From: Spirochaetales bacterium
GTDB taxonomy: Bacteria > Spirochaetota > Spirochaetia > DSM-27196 > SLST01
Reading direction: 5' to 3'
Assembly: GCA_007130265.1 (NCBI GenBank)
Contig: SLST01000615.1
Location: forward strand, 1 to 23,684
Length of the DNA stretch: 23,684 nucleotides
The position numbers and the translations under genes are program-made. Positions within the stretch are counted from its first letter, which is position 1, and each line of letters begins with the position of its first letter. Below, in pieces: positions 15,931 through 23,233 of this stretch. Below the pieces are notes generated by a model. It had not been told where the DNA came from. It made no database searches and saw only the letters and a program-made list of their open reading frames with translations.

Positions 15931-16938
15931 TCAGAGCCTCCAGTCGGCATCCAACACGAGACGCAAGAGCTCAATGCGTTCAGCCGCGTGGTAGTTGAGT
16001 AGCAGGCGCCTAAGTATTGTTACCGCGAAGAACCACCGGAGGATCTTCGACTCGCGCTGGAGATCCATGATCCCGCTTGCAGCGATGTATTCCCGGATGA
16101 ACCTGCCGGCCAGCTCGAGCGAGGCATCCGGGAACAGACATTCGCGCCCTCCGAACTGCAGAGCAGCAAAAGCGACGTCGGAGACACAACAATCGATAAC
16201 CGCCATGTCGAAGTCCCAAACCTCCCGCACTGTTTCGTCGGCAAAGCACAAGTTGGCGGGCCGGTAGTCCTGATGGGTAATCGACAGAGCGCAGGCCGCA
16301 GCACACCAGGACCTGATATCGGCGGTTTCTCTCTGGACTAGCTCGAGCTGAGACCGAACGAAGGAAGAGTTCGAGCCATCCAGCTCGTGCCAGTGGAAAC
16401 CACTCGCAATGTCCTCCGACCAGTCGGGCCATCTGATCAGGGGGAGATAATATGCCCCCAGATCATCCCGGTCGGACTCCTGCGACAGCCGCTCCGGAAA
16501 GCCGCTTCCGCACCGGTGAAGCTCGGCAAGCACCCGTGCGGCCTCGGCCACAGCCGCCGGAGTGCTCGACGATGCACTGGAGTCGCAGCCTGTGTATCGC
16601 TTTAGTACCCACCAGCTGCTCCGTCGGAGGTGACAGTAGCTTCCGATCTTGGTTCTCACGGGCAGCGATGCACGACGAAAACCGTTCGAACGCAGTGTAC
16701 GGATCAGATCGAACTGGTAGCTCTTCGCCATCCGATCCGGCTGTACGCGCGATCTACTGAGCACGTACCGTCCCTCCTCGGCTCCGAGGAAGAAGTGACG
16801 GCTATGGTGATCGCGGACTTCGCTCAGCATCGGGCTCGTCAGACCGTATACCTCTGACGCGACGGTCAGCCATTCGTCACCTGTCAGTCCGTCATCTTCG
16901 GGTGGCTCTGCAGCCTTCTGCGAGCAGATCTCCTTCAC
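15931..16938 (-). CDS. APH/choline-kinase-fold phosphotransferase, putative sugar kinase
   Basis: A 335-residue kinase of the aminoglycoside phosphotransferase fold. Seen: the catalytic loop HQDYRPAN (222-229; His-x-Asp then Asn) and a metal-binding WDFD (241-244), with an AARVLAELHRCG helix before them. The N-terminal lobe is divergent and no clear glycine-rich loop was found. The start is GTG at 16938, whose GTGA overlaps the stop of the BNR gene by 2 bp (translational coupling). The fold includes N-acetylhexosamine 1-kinase and homoserine kinase as well as antibiotic kinases. Coupling to a BNR glycosidase makes a sugar kinase more likely than a resistance enzyme (inference). Last gene of the operon that begins at 19170. 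Confidence 0.8.
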   Translation of the reverse strand: MKEICSQKAAEPPEDDGLTGDEWLTVASEVYGLTSPMLSEVRDHHSRHFFLGAEEGRYVLSRSRVQPDRMAKSYQFDLIRTLRSNGFRRASLPVRTKIGSYCHLRRSSWWVLKRYTGCDSSASSSTPAAVAEAARVLAELHRCGSGFPERLSQESDRDDLGAYYLPLIRWPDWSEDIASGFHWHELDGSNSSFVRSQLELVQRETADIRSWCAAACALSITHQDYRPANLCFADETVREVWDFDMAVIDCCVSDVAFAALQFGGRECLFPDASLELAGRFIREYIAASGIMDLQRESKILRWFFAVTILRRLLLNYHAAERIELLRLVLDADWRL

Positions 16939-18041
16939 GAGAGCTGGAACCTGCCGAACCGGATGACGGTCCGCTTCACATCCGGCTCGTTGGAGCTGTC
17001 CCAGACAGCGTAGAATCGCCCGGGCTCATACTCGAGCAAGGTCGGGTACGAGTTGGGCACTTCTGCATCGTAGAACGGACGTGGCTCGCTCCATTCGCCC
17101 GAGGGAGGTTTCACGACATACGCCATCGCCTTCCGCTCTCCGGCAGGTCCGGTGCTGTACACGTAGACATGGGTGTCCTCACCGGCGCATCCGAAGTATG
17201 CCTTGGACACTGCATTGTAGAGGAACGGTTCCTGCCGAGCGGGCGCCCAGGTCCTGCCGCCGTCCGGACTCGTTGAGGAGTAGGCGCACGGCGGCTCGAG
17301 CGCTCCTCCGCGGCTTCCGTAGAGCGAGGTTCGCATGACGATCTTCAGCTCTCCGGGCCGGTCCCCGTGATCGATGTTCCCCTCATGCATGAAGATCCTG
17401 CCGGAGTCCTCGCCCCTCGCTTCGGGCTGCGGTACGTACCCGGCAAGTTTCCACTCGATCAGGCTCGTGCTCTCGAGCACGAGCTGCCGCTGGTCCCCTC
17501 CCGGGTCGTGCCGCAGCGTGTTCCGGTGAACCGGCAGCAGGTACCGGACTCGGCCCTCTTCTTCACACCGGTAGATCCCGGCGCACGTGATGAGCGGCTG
17601 ATGATAGTCGACCGCAAGTTCGATCTGCTGCCAACTCAGTCCTCCGTCGACCGAATAGGCAGCGCACAGCTCGCTGTCCTCACTGTCACGGTAGTGGTGC
17701 GGACACCGCATCGCGTAGCACCAGATGATCCGCTGATCCGGAGGATGGTAGAGCACCGAATTGGCATACGCATATCTGCACCTTCCGACCGGCTCCCGGT
17801 GGTCGAAGACGAGTGCAGGCTCCGACCACGTACGACCGTCATCCCGACTCACGACCGCAAGAACGTCGCCCATGTCGACCTTTCCGCGGAGGTGCCTGCC
17901 GTAAGTCACGACGAGGTGGTGATCCTCCCAGACGGCTATGAACGGCTGCCATAGCCTGTTGAAACTCGTACCGCGCTCGAGAACACGGATAGCTCTGACA
18001 TCGGTAACGTCGCCCTTGTATGCCATGTCCGGATCAACCAT
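16935..18041 (-). CDS. BNR/Asp-box sialidase-superfamily protein
   Basis: A 368-residue propeller protein. Asp boxes: SRDDGRTW (65-72), SVDGGLSW and SPDGGRTW. The stretch VVTYGRHLRGKVDMGDVL before the first box resembles the Arg/Asp-rich segment preceding Asp box 1 in the protein at 2541. Other features are a C-terminal YPTLLEYEPGRFYAVWDSS and a long cysteine-containing central part. The start at 18041 is favoured over the in-frame ATG at 18056 because GGGAGG sits seven bases upstream. It overlaps the end of the URO-D gene by 8 bp and the kinase by a few bases, so all three are co-translated. No signal peptide. Substrate unknown. Confidence 0.85.
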   Translation of the reverse strand: MVDPDMAYKGDVTDVRAIRVLERGTSFNRLWQPFIAVWEDHHLVVTYGRHLRGKVDMGDVLAVVSRDDGRTWSEPALVFDHREPVGRCRYAYANSVLYHPPDQRIIWCYAMRCPHHYRDSEDSELCAAYSVDGGLSWQQIELAVDYHQPLITCAGIYRCEEEGRVRYLLPVHRNTLRHDPGGDQRQLVLESTSLIEWKLAGYVPQPEARGEDSGRIFMHEGNIDHGDRPGELKIVMRTSLYGSRGGALEPPCAYSSTSPDGGRTWAPARQEPFLYNAVSKAYFGCAGEDTHVYVYSTGPAGERKAMAYVVKPPSGEWSEPRPFYDAEVPNSYPTLLEYEPGRFYAVWDSSNEPDVKRTVIRFGRFQLS

Positions 18042-19170
18042 CACCCAACCTCCCATACGCCCGCATCACCTCTGCCGCGTCCTCAATCGACGCGGCGTTG
18101 TAGAGGAGGGCGATCCCTGTTGGAAACCGCGTCAGTATTGAGCCGCTGACGAGCTCCTCGCGCGTCGCTTCGACCCGAAGGAGCGCGACGCGCCGCGCGC
18201 TCGCCAGGCGGTAGTGAGCGTCGACGTCGTTCATCGTCGATTGTCCGTAGTCTATGGAGAGGACCGACGGGTGCTCGAGGTACTGCTCGAACACGTGGTC
18301 GATCGAACCGCAGGAGTGCAGACCTCCGCCGCCGACGGCCCGCATCACCCGCTCGTCGTAGGGAGCGATCTGCTCGGCGTACATCCGCGGCGAAACCATC
18401 ACGGCGGAGTCGTTGCGGATCAGGAGATTGCCGCGGACGAGGACGCCGTGCTGGTGCACGAACCCGTCCGGCTCGTTCAGGGTGAGCGGGCGGAACCGTT
18501 GGACGAGATCAAGCTGTGCCCGGGTCATGCGTTCGAGCGCCGCGGCGAAGAGCGGCGGGTCGAGCGCGGCGTCCATGAACAGATCGCTTCCGCGGAGCAT
18601 CGCCGCGTTGTCGAGCGGACCCTGCAGGTCCGGCACGGTGATCTTCACGAGCCGCGACAGCTTCTCGTAGGCCGAGAGCCGTTCGCGGTAGAACCGCATG
18701 AACTCTTCGGCGCGCTGGACAGTATCAGAGTCCGGGGATTCGCCGCGATCGATCGCCTTCACGAAGGCTTCGCGCGATGCCAGAGGGCGCGCCCAGGGCG
18801 GATCGTCGCCGGGTTGCTCGACGGTGGCCCCAAAGCACGAGGCGACGAGCACGGTCCCTGTGTTCGCGCGGATGGTCACCGGCAGGTCGTCGCCGGTCGT
18901 GACGCGACGAACCACGCTCGTGCCCCAGGCTGAGACGAGCTCGTTGAAGAGCATCTTCTCCGGGTCGCGCACCGCCTCCGAGTGGGGGTACGGCTCGAAG
19001 TCTCCCGACGGAGGCTGCGGGCACGAGACGACTACCGGGAGACGGTCGACCGTCTCCCAGGCAAGCGCGCGCCGGTACCGGGTCTCGATCGCCTTCTCGT
19101 CACGCGGGTCGAGGTCGGACTCCAGGCGGTCGAGGAGTGATGTCAATCGTTCGGTTGTGTGGGCACTCAT
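18034..19170 (-). CDS. uroporphyrinogen decarboxylase (URO-D) family protein
   Basis: A 378-residue URO-D-like barrel protein, first gene of the operon. Seen: VPDLQGPLDNAAMLRGSDLF, the family's substrate-pocket strand, and HSCGS (285-289) giving the His-x-Cys zinc pair of MtaA-like methyltransferases. As in the protein at 5545, no Cys is evident at the later position where the third ligand would be expected (GIALLYNAAS). The ATG at 19170 has only a weak GAG-type ribosome site. Its promoter and a perfect operator lie directly upstream (19207-19247). A heme-pathway role is unlikely. Possible roles are methyl or carboxyl group transfer on a sugar-derived compound, which is inference only. Confidence 0.85.
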   Translation of the reverse strand: MSAHTTERLTSLLDRLESDLDPRDEKAIETRYRRALAWETVDRLPVVVSCPQPPSGDFEPYPHSEAVRDPEKMLFNELVSAWGTSVVRRVTTGDDLPVTIRANTGTVLVASCFGATVEQPGDDPPWARPLASREAFVKAIDRGESPDSDTVQRAEEFMRFYRERLSAYEKLSRLVKITVPDLQGPLDNAAMLRGSDLFMDAALDPPLFAAALERMTRAQLDLVQRFRPLTLNEPDGFVHQHGVLVRGNLLIRNDSAVMVSPRMYAEQIAPYDERVMRAVGGGGLHSCGSIDHVFEQYLEHPSVLSIDYGQSTMNDVDAHYRLASARRVALLRVEATREELVSGSILTRFPTGIALLYNAASIEDAAEVMRAYGRLGDG

Positions 19171-19206
19171 ATGCGGGTACTCATCGCGGGGCGCACTCCA
19201 TCAATC

Positions 19207-19218
19207 GTGATGCATCAC
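19207..19218. promoter_or_regulatory. operator GTGATGCATCAC, copy 2
   Basis: A perfect palindrome identical over all 12 bases to the site at 2480-2491. It directly abuts the -10 box (19219-19224) of the minus-strand operon and covers its expected start point, a classic repressor position. It lies about 100 bp from the gntR start codon. Binding by that GntR(FCD) protein is inferred from proximity and palindrome type. Confidence 0.8.
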
Positions 19219-19247
19219 ATCGTATACCCGGGCATCGTGCCGGTCAA
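19219..19247 (-). promoter_or_regulatory. sigma-70-like promoter of the URO-D/BNR/kinase operon
   Basis: On the minus strand TTGACC (19242-19247) and TACGAT (19219-19224) are separated by exactly 17 bp. The start point should fall inside the operator at 19207-19218, leaving a leader of about 40 nt before the URO-D start. Confidence 0.65.
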
Positions 19248-19282
19248 CTCGGGCCGGTGGTTCGGGCCAGCGACATCCCGAC

Positions 19283-19312
19283 CTGACCTGATCAGTCCAC
19301 ATGATATATCAT
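19283..19312 (+). promoter_or_regulatory. candidate promoter of gntR, possibly leaderless
   Basis: CTGACC (19283-19288) and TATCAT (19307-19312) are 18 bp apart. The predicted start point, about 19319, falls on the tandem ATG codons at 19317 and 19320, and no Shine-Dalgarno is present. This suggests a leaderless mRNA. Confidence 0.45.
19301..19312. promoter_or_regulatory. variant operator ATGATATATCAT over the gntR promoter
   Basis: A perfect 12-bp palindrome that keeps the TGAT/ATCA arms of the operator at 2480 and 19207 but with AT instead of GC at the centre. It covers the proposed -10 box of gntR, as expected for autorepression. The low GC of this stretch in a GC-rich region means some A/T symmetry could be chance. 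Confidence 0.6.
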
Positions 19313-19316
19313 AGAC

Positions 19317-19991
19317 ATGATGAACGAAACCAATACGGCGAAGTCCGGCTCGGTTCGTCCCCGCGACGGCCAGTCGCTCAAGCGGTTCGTGTACGAGTCG
19401 CTGCTCACGAAACTCCTGAACAGCGAGTTGATCCCGGGGCAGATCCTGCACCGACGCGCGGTCGCCGAGGAACTCGGGGTGAGCGTCGCTCCGGTGCTCG
19501 AAGCGATGGTGCAGCTCGAGTCGGAAGGGTTCCTCGAGTCCATCGCGCGCAAGGGAACCCAGGTTCGCCCGGTAGGACAGAAGGACATCATCGGGATGAT
19601 CGTGATACGCGAGGCGCTCGAGTGTGAGGCCGCGAGGCTCTATTGCGGCAGAAGAGTCGCGGAGGCGACCGAAGAGCTACTGCCGCTCGCGCGCGCACTC
19701 GACACCGACGCCACCGCCGATCCGCGTCACTGGAACGAAGAGCTCGAGTTCCATTCGGCTCTCGTCGCGCTCGCCGAGTGCAGGATACTCTCCGACGAGT
19801 ACAAACGGTGCATCCACCTCAATATGTTCTACGGGATCAACCGGCTCTACCCGCGGGCCGGAGAGCAGGGGCGATTGCTTCACCAGGAGCTCCTCCAGGA
19901 GCTGACAACCGAAGACCCCGATGCGGCCGAACGGGCGATGCGGCGGCATATCCGTTCCGGCAAGGGACAACTGCCTGAGCTCATACGGTAG
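19317..19991 (+). CDS. GntR-family transcriptional regulator, FCD (FadR-type) subfamily
   Basis: A 224-residue repressor or activator. Seen: a winged helix-turn-helix at about 20-86 (LNSELIPGQILHRRAVAEEL, GVSVAPVLEAMVQLESEGFL, RKGTQVRPV), then an alpha-helical FCD ligand domain at about 91-215 with candidate metal ligands His146, His189 and His211 and a nearby acidic residue. The usual PVREAL motif reads PVLEAM here, replacing an Arg that contacts DNA in FadR. The start is ATG 19317 or 19320; no ribosome site is visible. The relatives NanR, UxuR and ExuR control sugar-acid use. It probably binds the TGAT-RY-ATCA palindromes around this locus, including one on its own promoter. It lies 41 bp before the GRE gene. 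Confidence 0.9.
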   Translation: MMNETNTAKSGSVRPRDGQSLKRFVYESLLTKLLNSELIPGQILHRRAVAEELGVSVAPVLEAMVQLESEGFLESIARKGTQVRPVGQKDIIGMIVIREALECEAARLYCGRRVAEATEELLPLARALDTDATADPRHWNEELEFHSALVALAECRILSDEYKRCIHLNMFYGINRLYPRAGEQGRLLHQELLQELTTEDPDAAERAMRRHIRSGKGQLPELIR

Positions 19992-20017
19992 CCGCTGCAC
20001 ACCGGCGCGGCAGCCGC

Positions 20018-20023
20018 TATACT
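20018..20023 (+). promoter_or_regulatory. possible -10 box before the GRE gene
   Basis: TATACT lies in the 41-bp gap between gntR and the GRE gene. The -35 at 17 bp (CTGCAC, 19995-20000) is poor and any transcript would have almost no leader, so co-transcription with gntR is at least as likely. GGAG at 20024-20027 is the ribosome site. Confidence 0.25.
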
Positions 20024-20032
20024 GGAGACGCG

Positions 20033-22312
20033 ATGATGGACAGAACGGACCTCTACGAGACCCGAATCAGGGCGCTCCACACGACGAAGCTCGAGCACAC
20101 CGACGAGAAGATCGCCCGCTACGGTTCCTTCGACGTCGACGACCACGGCTACATACCCTGGACCGAGCCTGTTCCGTTCGAACCCGTCTCGTCGCACCCG
20201 TCGGGCGGCTGCTGGGGCATGAAGGACATAGGCGAGAGTTTCCGTCGCTGGCTCGAGGCCCATCCGGTCTACGTCCATCCGCAGAGCGCGATCGCCGGAG
20301 CGTGGGTCTACAAGGGCATCCCGGGTGTGGCCGGCTTCGGGCTCGACGGCGGGATGGGAGCGCCCGACTCGCCGAAGAGCGGCGGCACGCGCACGCTCGA
20401 CGGGTACCCGAAGAACTGGAGGCCTGAGGACCGCCCGACCCATCTCTACGAGACACTCCTCGCGTACAACACGTACTCGCCGGGGATAGGACATCCGAAC
20501 CACTTCGGTCCCGACATGACGATCGGGTTGAGTCTTGGATGGGGAGGCCTGCTCGAAAAGGTGCGCCGGTACCGCAAGCTGAACTCTCCGGCGGAGGGAG
20601 ACGCTGACACGACCTTCTACGACGGCGAGGAGAACCTGATACTCGGTATGCAGGAGTGGATCCGGCGCCATGTCACCCATGCACGCGCGATGGCGCGTCT
20701 GGAAGACGATCGGGCGACGCGCGAGAACCTGGAGACGATAGCGGAGATCAACGAGCACCTCGTTCATGGTGCGCCGCGCACCTTCCGGGAGGCGGTTCAG
20801 TTCCTCGGATGGTTCCAGTGCATCGATCGGATGTGGGCGCTCGGCGGAGCGCTCGGGCAGATCGACGAGCTCCTGCGCCCCTGGTACGAGGCGGATACCG
20901 GCTCCGGCCGGGAGACCGACGAGTCGATCATCTGGCAGCTCGCGAGCCTCTTCTTCAACGATTCGCACTACTCGCAGATAGGCGGACAGGGGCCCGACGG
21001 CCGCGACCTCACGAGTCCGATGTCGTTTCTCGTGCTCGAGGCGATGCACCGGATCAGAATCCCGGTAAACGTGGCGCTCCGGGTCCACGACGGCATGGAC
21101 CGATCGCTCCTCCGAAAGGCGCTCGAGTACATGGCCGCCGACGGAACCGGCGTCGACTTCGCGCTCTCCGGAGGACTCGACGAGGGCTTCATGCGTAACG
21201 GCTACCCGGCGGGACTCGCCCGCATGCGCGCGAAGGTCGGGTGCAACTGGACCGCGCTTCCGGGGATCGAATACGGGTCGCAGGACGGAACCCGCCTCTG
21301 CCTCGCGACGCCGCTCCTGCTCGCGATCGACGACCTGCTCGCGGCGAACGACGCAGCCGACGCTGCAGCGAACGACGCCGCGGCGAACATGGACGCCCTG
21401 TGGCAACGCTACGTGCATCACCTTGGGGTCGCGGTCGCCACCGTCAAGGCGGGCAAGGACATCCACATGGAGCGCCAGGCGGACAACTACCCGGAGATCG
21501 TGCTCAATCTCTTCTGCCACGGGCCGATCGAGCGCGGACTCGACGCGTCGGCCGGTGGGCTCGACATCATCGACCTCGCCTTCGACGGGATCGGGCTCGC
21601 GACGACCGCCGATTCGTTCGCAGCAATAGAACAGCGCGTGACCGAGGAGAAGAGGCTCTCGCTCGCGGAGCTGCGTCGGCATCTGGAACACGACTTCGGG
21701 GGCGCCGAACCGGTACGGCTCATGCTCGCGACGGTTCCCCGCTACGGCTCCGGCGGCTCTCGCGCGGACGAGTGGGCACGACGGATCGCCCGTCTCTGGA
21801 CGAACCTCGTGCGCGACACCCCGACCGAGCGCGGGCACTGGACCTGCATGCCTGGTCTCTTCTCGCACGGGGCCACCTCCACCTTCGGCCGGCTGCTCGG
21901 CGCCACGCCCAACGGCCGGCGCGCCGGAGAGCCCGTGTCGCACAGCGCGGACCCGGACCCCGGGTTCGTCCCGGGAGGCGGAGTGGCGCTCACGGCGAAG
22001 GCGAACGCGGTCGCCTCGACGCAGTCGCGCTGGGGCAATACGACGCCGCTCCAGGTGGAGATCGACACCGGGCTCATGAACGGCATGGGCGGGACCGACG
22101 CAGTGGCCGACTTCATCTTGGCGCACAACCGCCAGGGCGGGACGCTGATCAACATGAACATCGTGAAGAAGGAGCACGTGATCGAAGCGCACGAAGACCC
22201 GGCGACACATCCTGACCTCATGATCAGAGTCACCGGATACAGCGCCTATTTCAACTCGCTCTCGCGCGAGTATCGCCAGCCCATCGTCGATCGGATCATC
22301 GCAGGTGGCTGA
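20033..22312 (+). CDS. glycyl radical enzyme (pyruvate formate-lyase-like), unusual active site
   Basis: A 759-residue radical enzyme. Seen: the C-terminal glycyl radical motif RVTGYSAYF (732-740; radical on Gly735), the finger-loop cysteine in VGCNWTALPG (Cys404), and a TPNGRRAGEPVS region followed by a GGG turn, all in the usual order for the family. The two residues after the Cys are Asn-Trp; dehydratases and C-S or C-N lyases (glycerol, choline, isethionate, hydroxyproline types) have Cys-x-Glu, and pyruvate formate-lyase has Cys-Cys. The reaction therefore cannot be named. ATG 20033 and 20036 are both possible; GGAG fits 20036 slightly better. It overlaps its activase by 8 bp. Such enzymes are destroyed by oxygen, implying anaerobic use. 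Confidence 0.93.
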   Translation: MMDRTDLYETRIRALHTTKLEHTDEKIARYGSFDVDDHGYIPWTEPVPFEPVSSHPSGGCWGMKDIGESFRRWLEAHPVYVHPQSAIAGAWVYKGIPGVAGFGLDGGMGAPDSPKSGGTRTLDGYPKNWRPEDRPTHLYETLLAYNTYSPGIGHPNHFGPDMTIGLSLGWGGLLEKVRRYRKLNSPAEGDADTTFYDGEENLILGMQEWIRRHVTHARAMARLEDDRATRENLETIAEINEHLVHGAPRTFREAVQFLGWFQCIDRMWALGGALGQIDELLRPWYEADTGSGRETDESIIWQLASLFFNDSHYSQIGGQGPDGRDLTSPMSFLVLEAMHRIRIPVNVALRVHDGMDRSLLRKALEYMAADGTGVDFALSGGLDEGFMRNGYPAGLARMRAKVGCNWTALPGIEYGSQDGTRLCLATPLLLAIDDLLAANDAADAAANDAAANMDALWQRYVHHLGVAVATVKAGKDIHMERQADNYPEIVLNLFCHGPIERGLDASAGGLDIIDLAFDGIGLATTADSFAAIEQRVTEEKRLSLAELRRHLEHDFGGAEPVRLMLATVPRYGSGGSRADEWARRIARLWTNLVRDTPTERGHWTCMPGLFSHGATSTFGRLLGATPNGRRAGEPVSHSADPDPGFVPGGGVALTAKANAVASTQSRWGNTTPLQVEIDTGLMNGMGGTDAVADFILAHNRQGGTLINMNIVKKEHVIEAHEDPATHPDLMIRVTGYSAYFNSLSREYRQPIVDRIIAGG

Positions 22313-23225
22313 GACCCGAAACGCCGTCACCGGCGTCGTCACGGACATCCAGCGCTTCTCGATCCACGACGGCCCCGGCATCCGCACGACCGTTTTCGTC
22401 AAGGGGTGCCCGCTTCGCTGCTTCTGGTGCCACAACCCGGAGGCCCTCGAGCCGCGACCGCAGCTGCAGTACTTCCCGGACCGCTGCATTGGGTGCGGCG
22501 CCTGCGTGGACGCCTGCCCGGAGGCCGCGCACGCGATACACGACGGCATTCACCGCTTCGATCGCTCGCGGTGTACCGGCTGCGGCCTCTGCGTGGAGAC
22601 CTGCTACGCGCGCGCGCTCCTGATGGCCGGAGAGGTGAAGAGTGCCGACGAGATAGTCGAGGTGGTGCTCCGCGACACGGCGTTCTACGAGACCTCAGGC
22701 GGCGGCGTCACGATCTCAGGCGGAGAGCCGCTGCAGCAGCCTCGTTTCACCCGCGCCGTACTCGCGGCATGCCGTGAGGCGGGCGTGCACACGGCGATTG
22801 AGACCGCCGGTCACGTCGCGTGGGACCATCTGCTCACGGTGCTGCCGGAGACCGATCTCGTGATGATGGACATCAAGACGATGCACACCGAGGCTCATCG
22901 CAAGGCGACCGGGGTCTCGAACGAGCGCATCCTCGAGAACGCGCGCCGGGTCAGCGAGAACGGCACGCCGCTCATCATCCGCACCCCGATCGTTCCCGGC
23001 GTGAATGACACGGTCGAGTCGATTGACGCGATCGCCGGCTTCGCGGCCGGGCTGCGGTCGCTTGTCACCTACGAGCTCCTGCGGTTCCACATGATGGCCG
23101 GGGCGAAGTACGCGGCGCTGGGGATGGCGTGTCAGGCCGCGGAGCTGACGCCGCCTGACGATGAGCTGATGGCCCGACTCACCGCTGCGGCGGCCCGCCG
23201 CGGGATCGCGGTCACGCACACATAG
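22305..23225 (+). CDS. glycyl radical enzyme activase (radical SAM)
   Basis: A 306-residue activating enzyme that uses S-adenosylmethionine and a [4Fe-4S] cluster to place the radical on Gly735 of the adjacent GRE. Seen: HDGPGIRTTVFVKGCPL, with the radical SAM cysteines Cys35, Cys39 and Cys42 in C-x3-C-x2-C; two ferredoxin-type clusters (Cys61, 64, 67, 71 and Cys90, 93, 96, 100), usual for activases of GREs other than pyruvate formate-lyase; TISGGEPL for SAM binding; and DIKTMH. The start is GTG 22305, inside the end of the GRE gene, so the two are translationally coupled. The two auxiliary clusters support a non-PFL partner. Confidence 0.95.
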   Translation: MAETRNAVTGVVTDIQRFSIHDGPGIRTTVFVKGCPLRCFWCHNPEALEPRPQLQYFPDRCIGCGACVDACPEAAHAIHDGIHRFDRSRCTGCGLCVETCYARALLMAGEVKSADEIVEVVLRDTAFYETSGGGVTISGGEPLQQPRFTRAVLAACREAGVHTAIETAGHVAWDHLLTVLPETDLVMMDIKTMHTEAHRKATGVSNERILENARRVSENGTPLIIRTPIVPGVNDTVESIDAIAGFAAGLRSLVTYELLRFHMMAGAKYAALGMACQAAELTPPDDELMARLTAAAARRGIAVTHT

Positions 23226-23233
23226 GAGGCGGC

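Noticed and set aside
2541..18041. Calling the locus a sialic acid (Nan) catabolic cluster
   Set aside because: No NanA, NanE, NanK, NagA or NagB relative is visible, and four of the five BNR proteins lack a clear set of sialidase catalytic residues.
19880..22549. Very long minus-strand open frame (889 codons) opposite the GRE gene
   Set aside because: It mirrors the GRE and activase genes, has low-complexity Arg/Val/Glu-rich composition, no recognisable domain and no ribosome site. It is a GC-rich codon-bias shadow.
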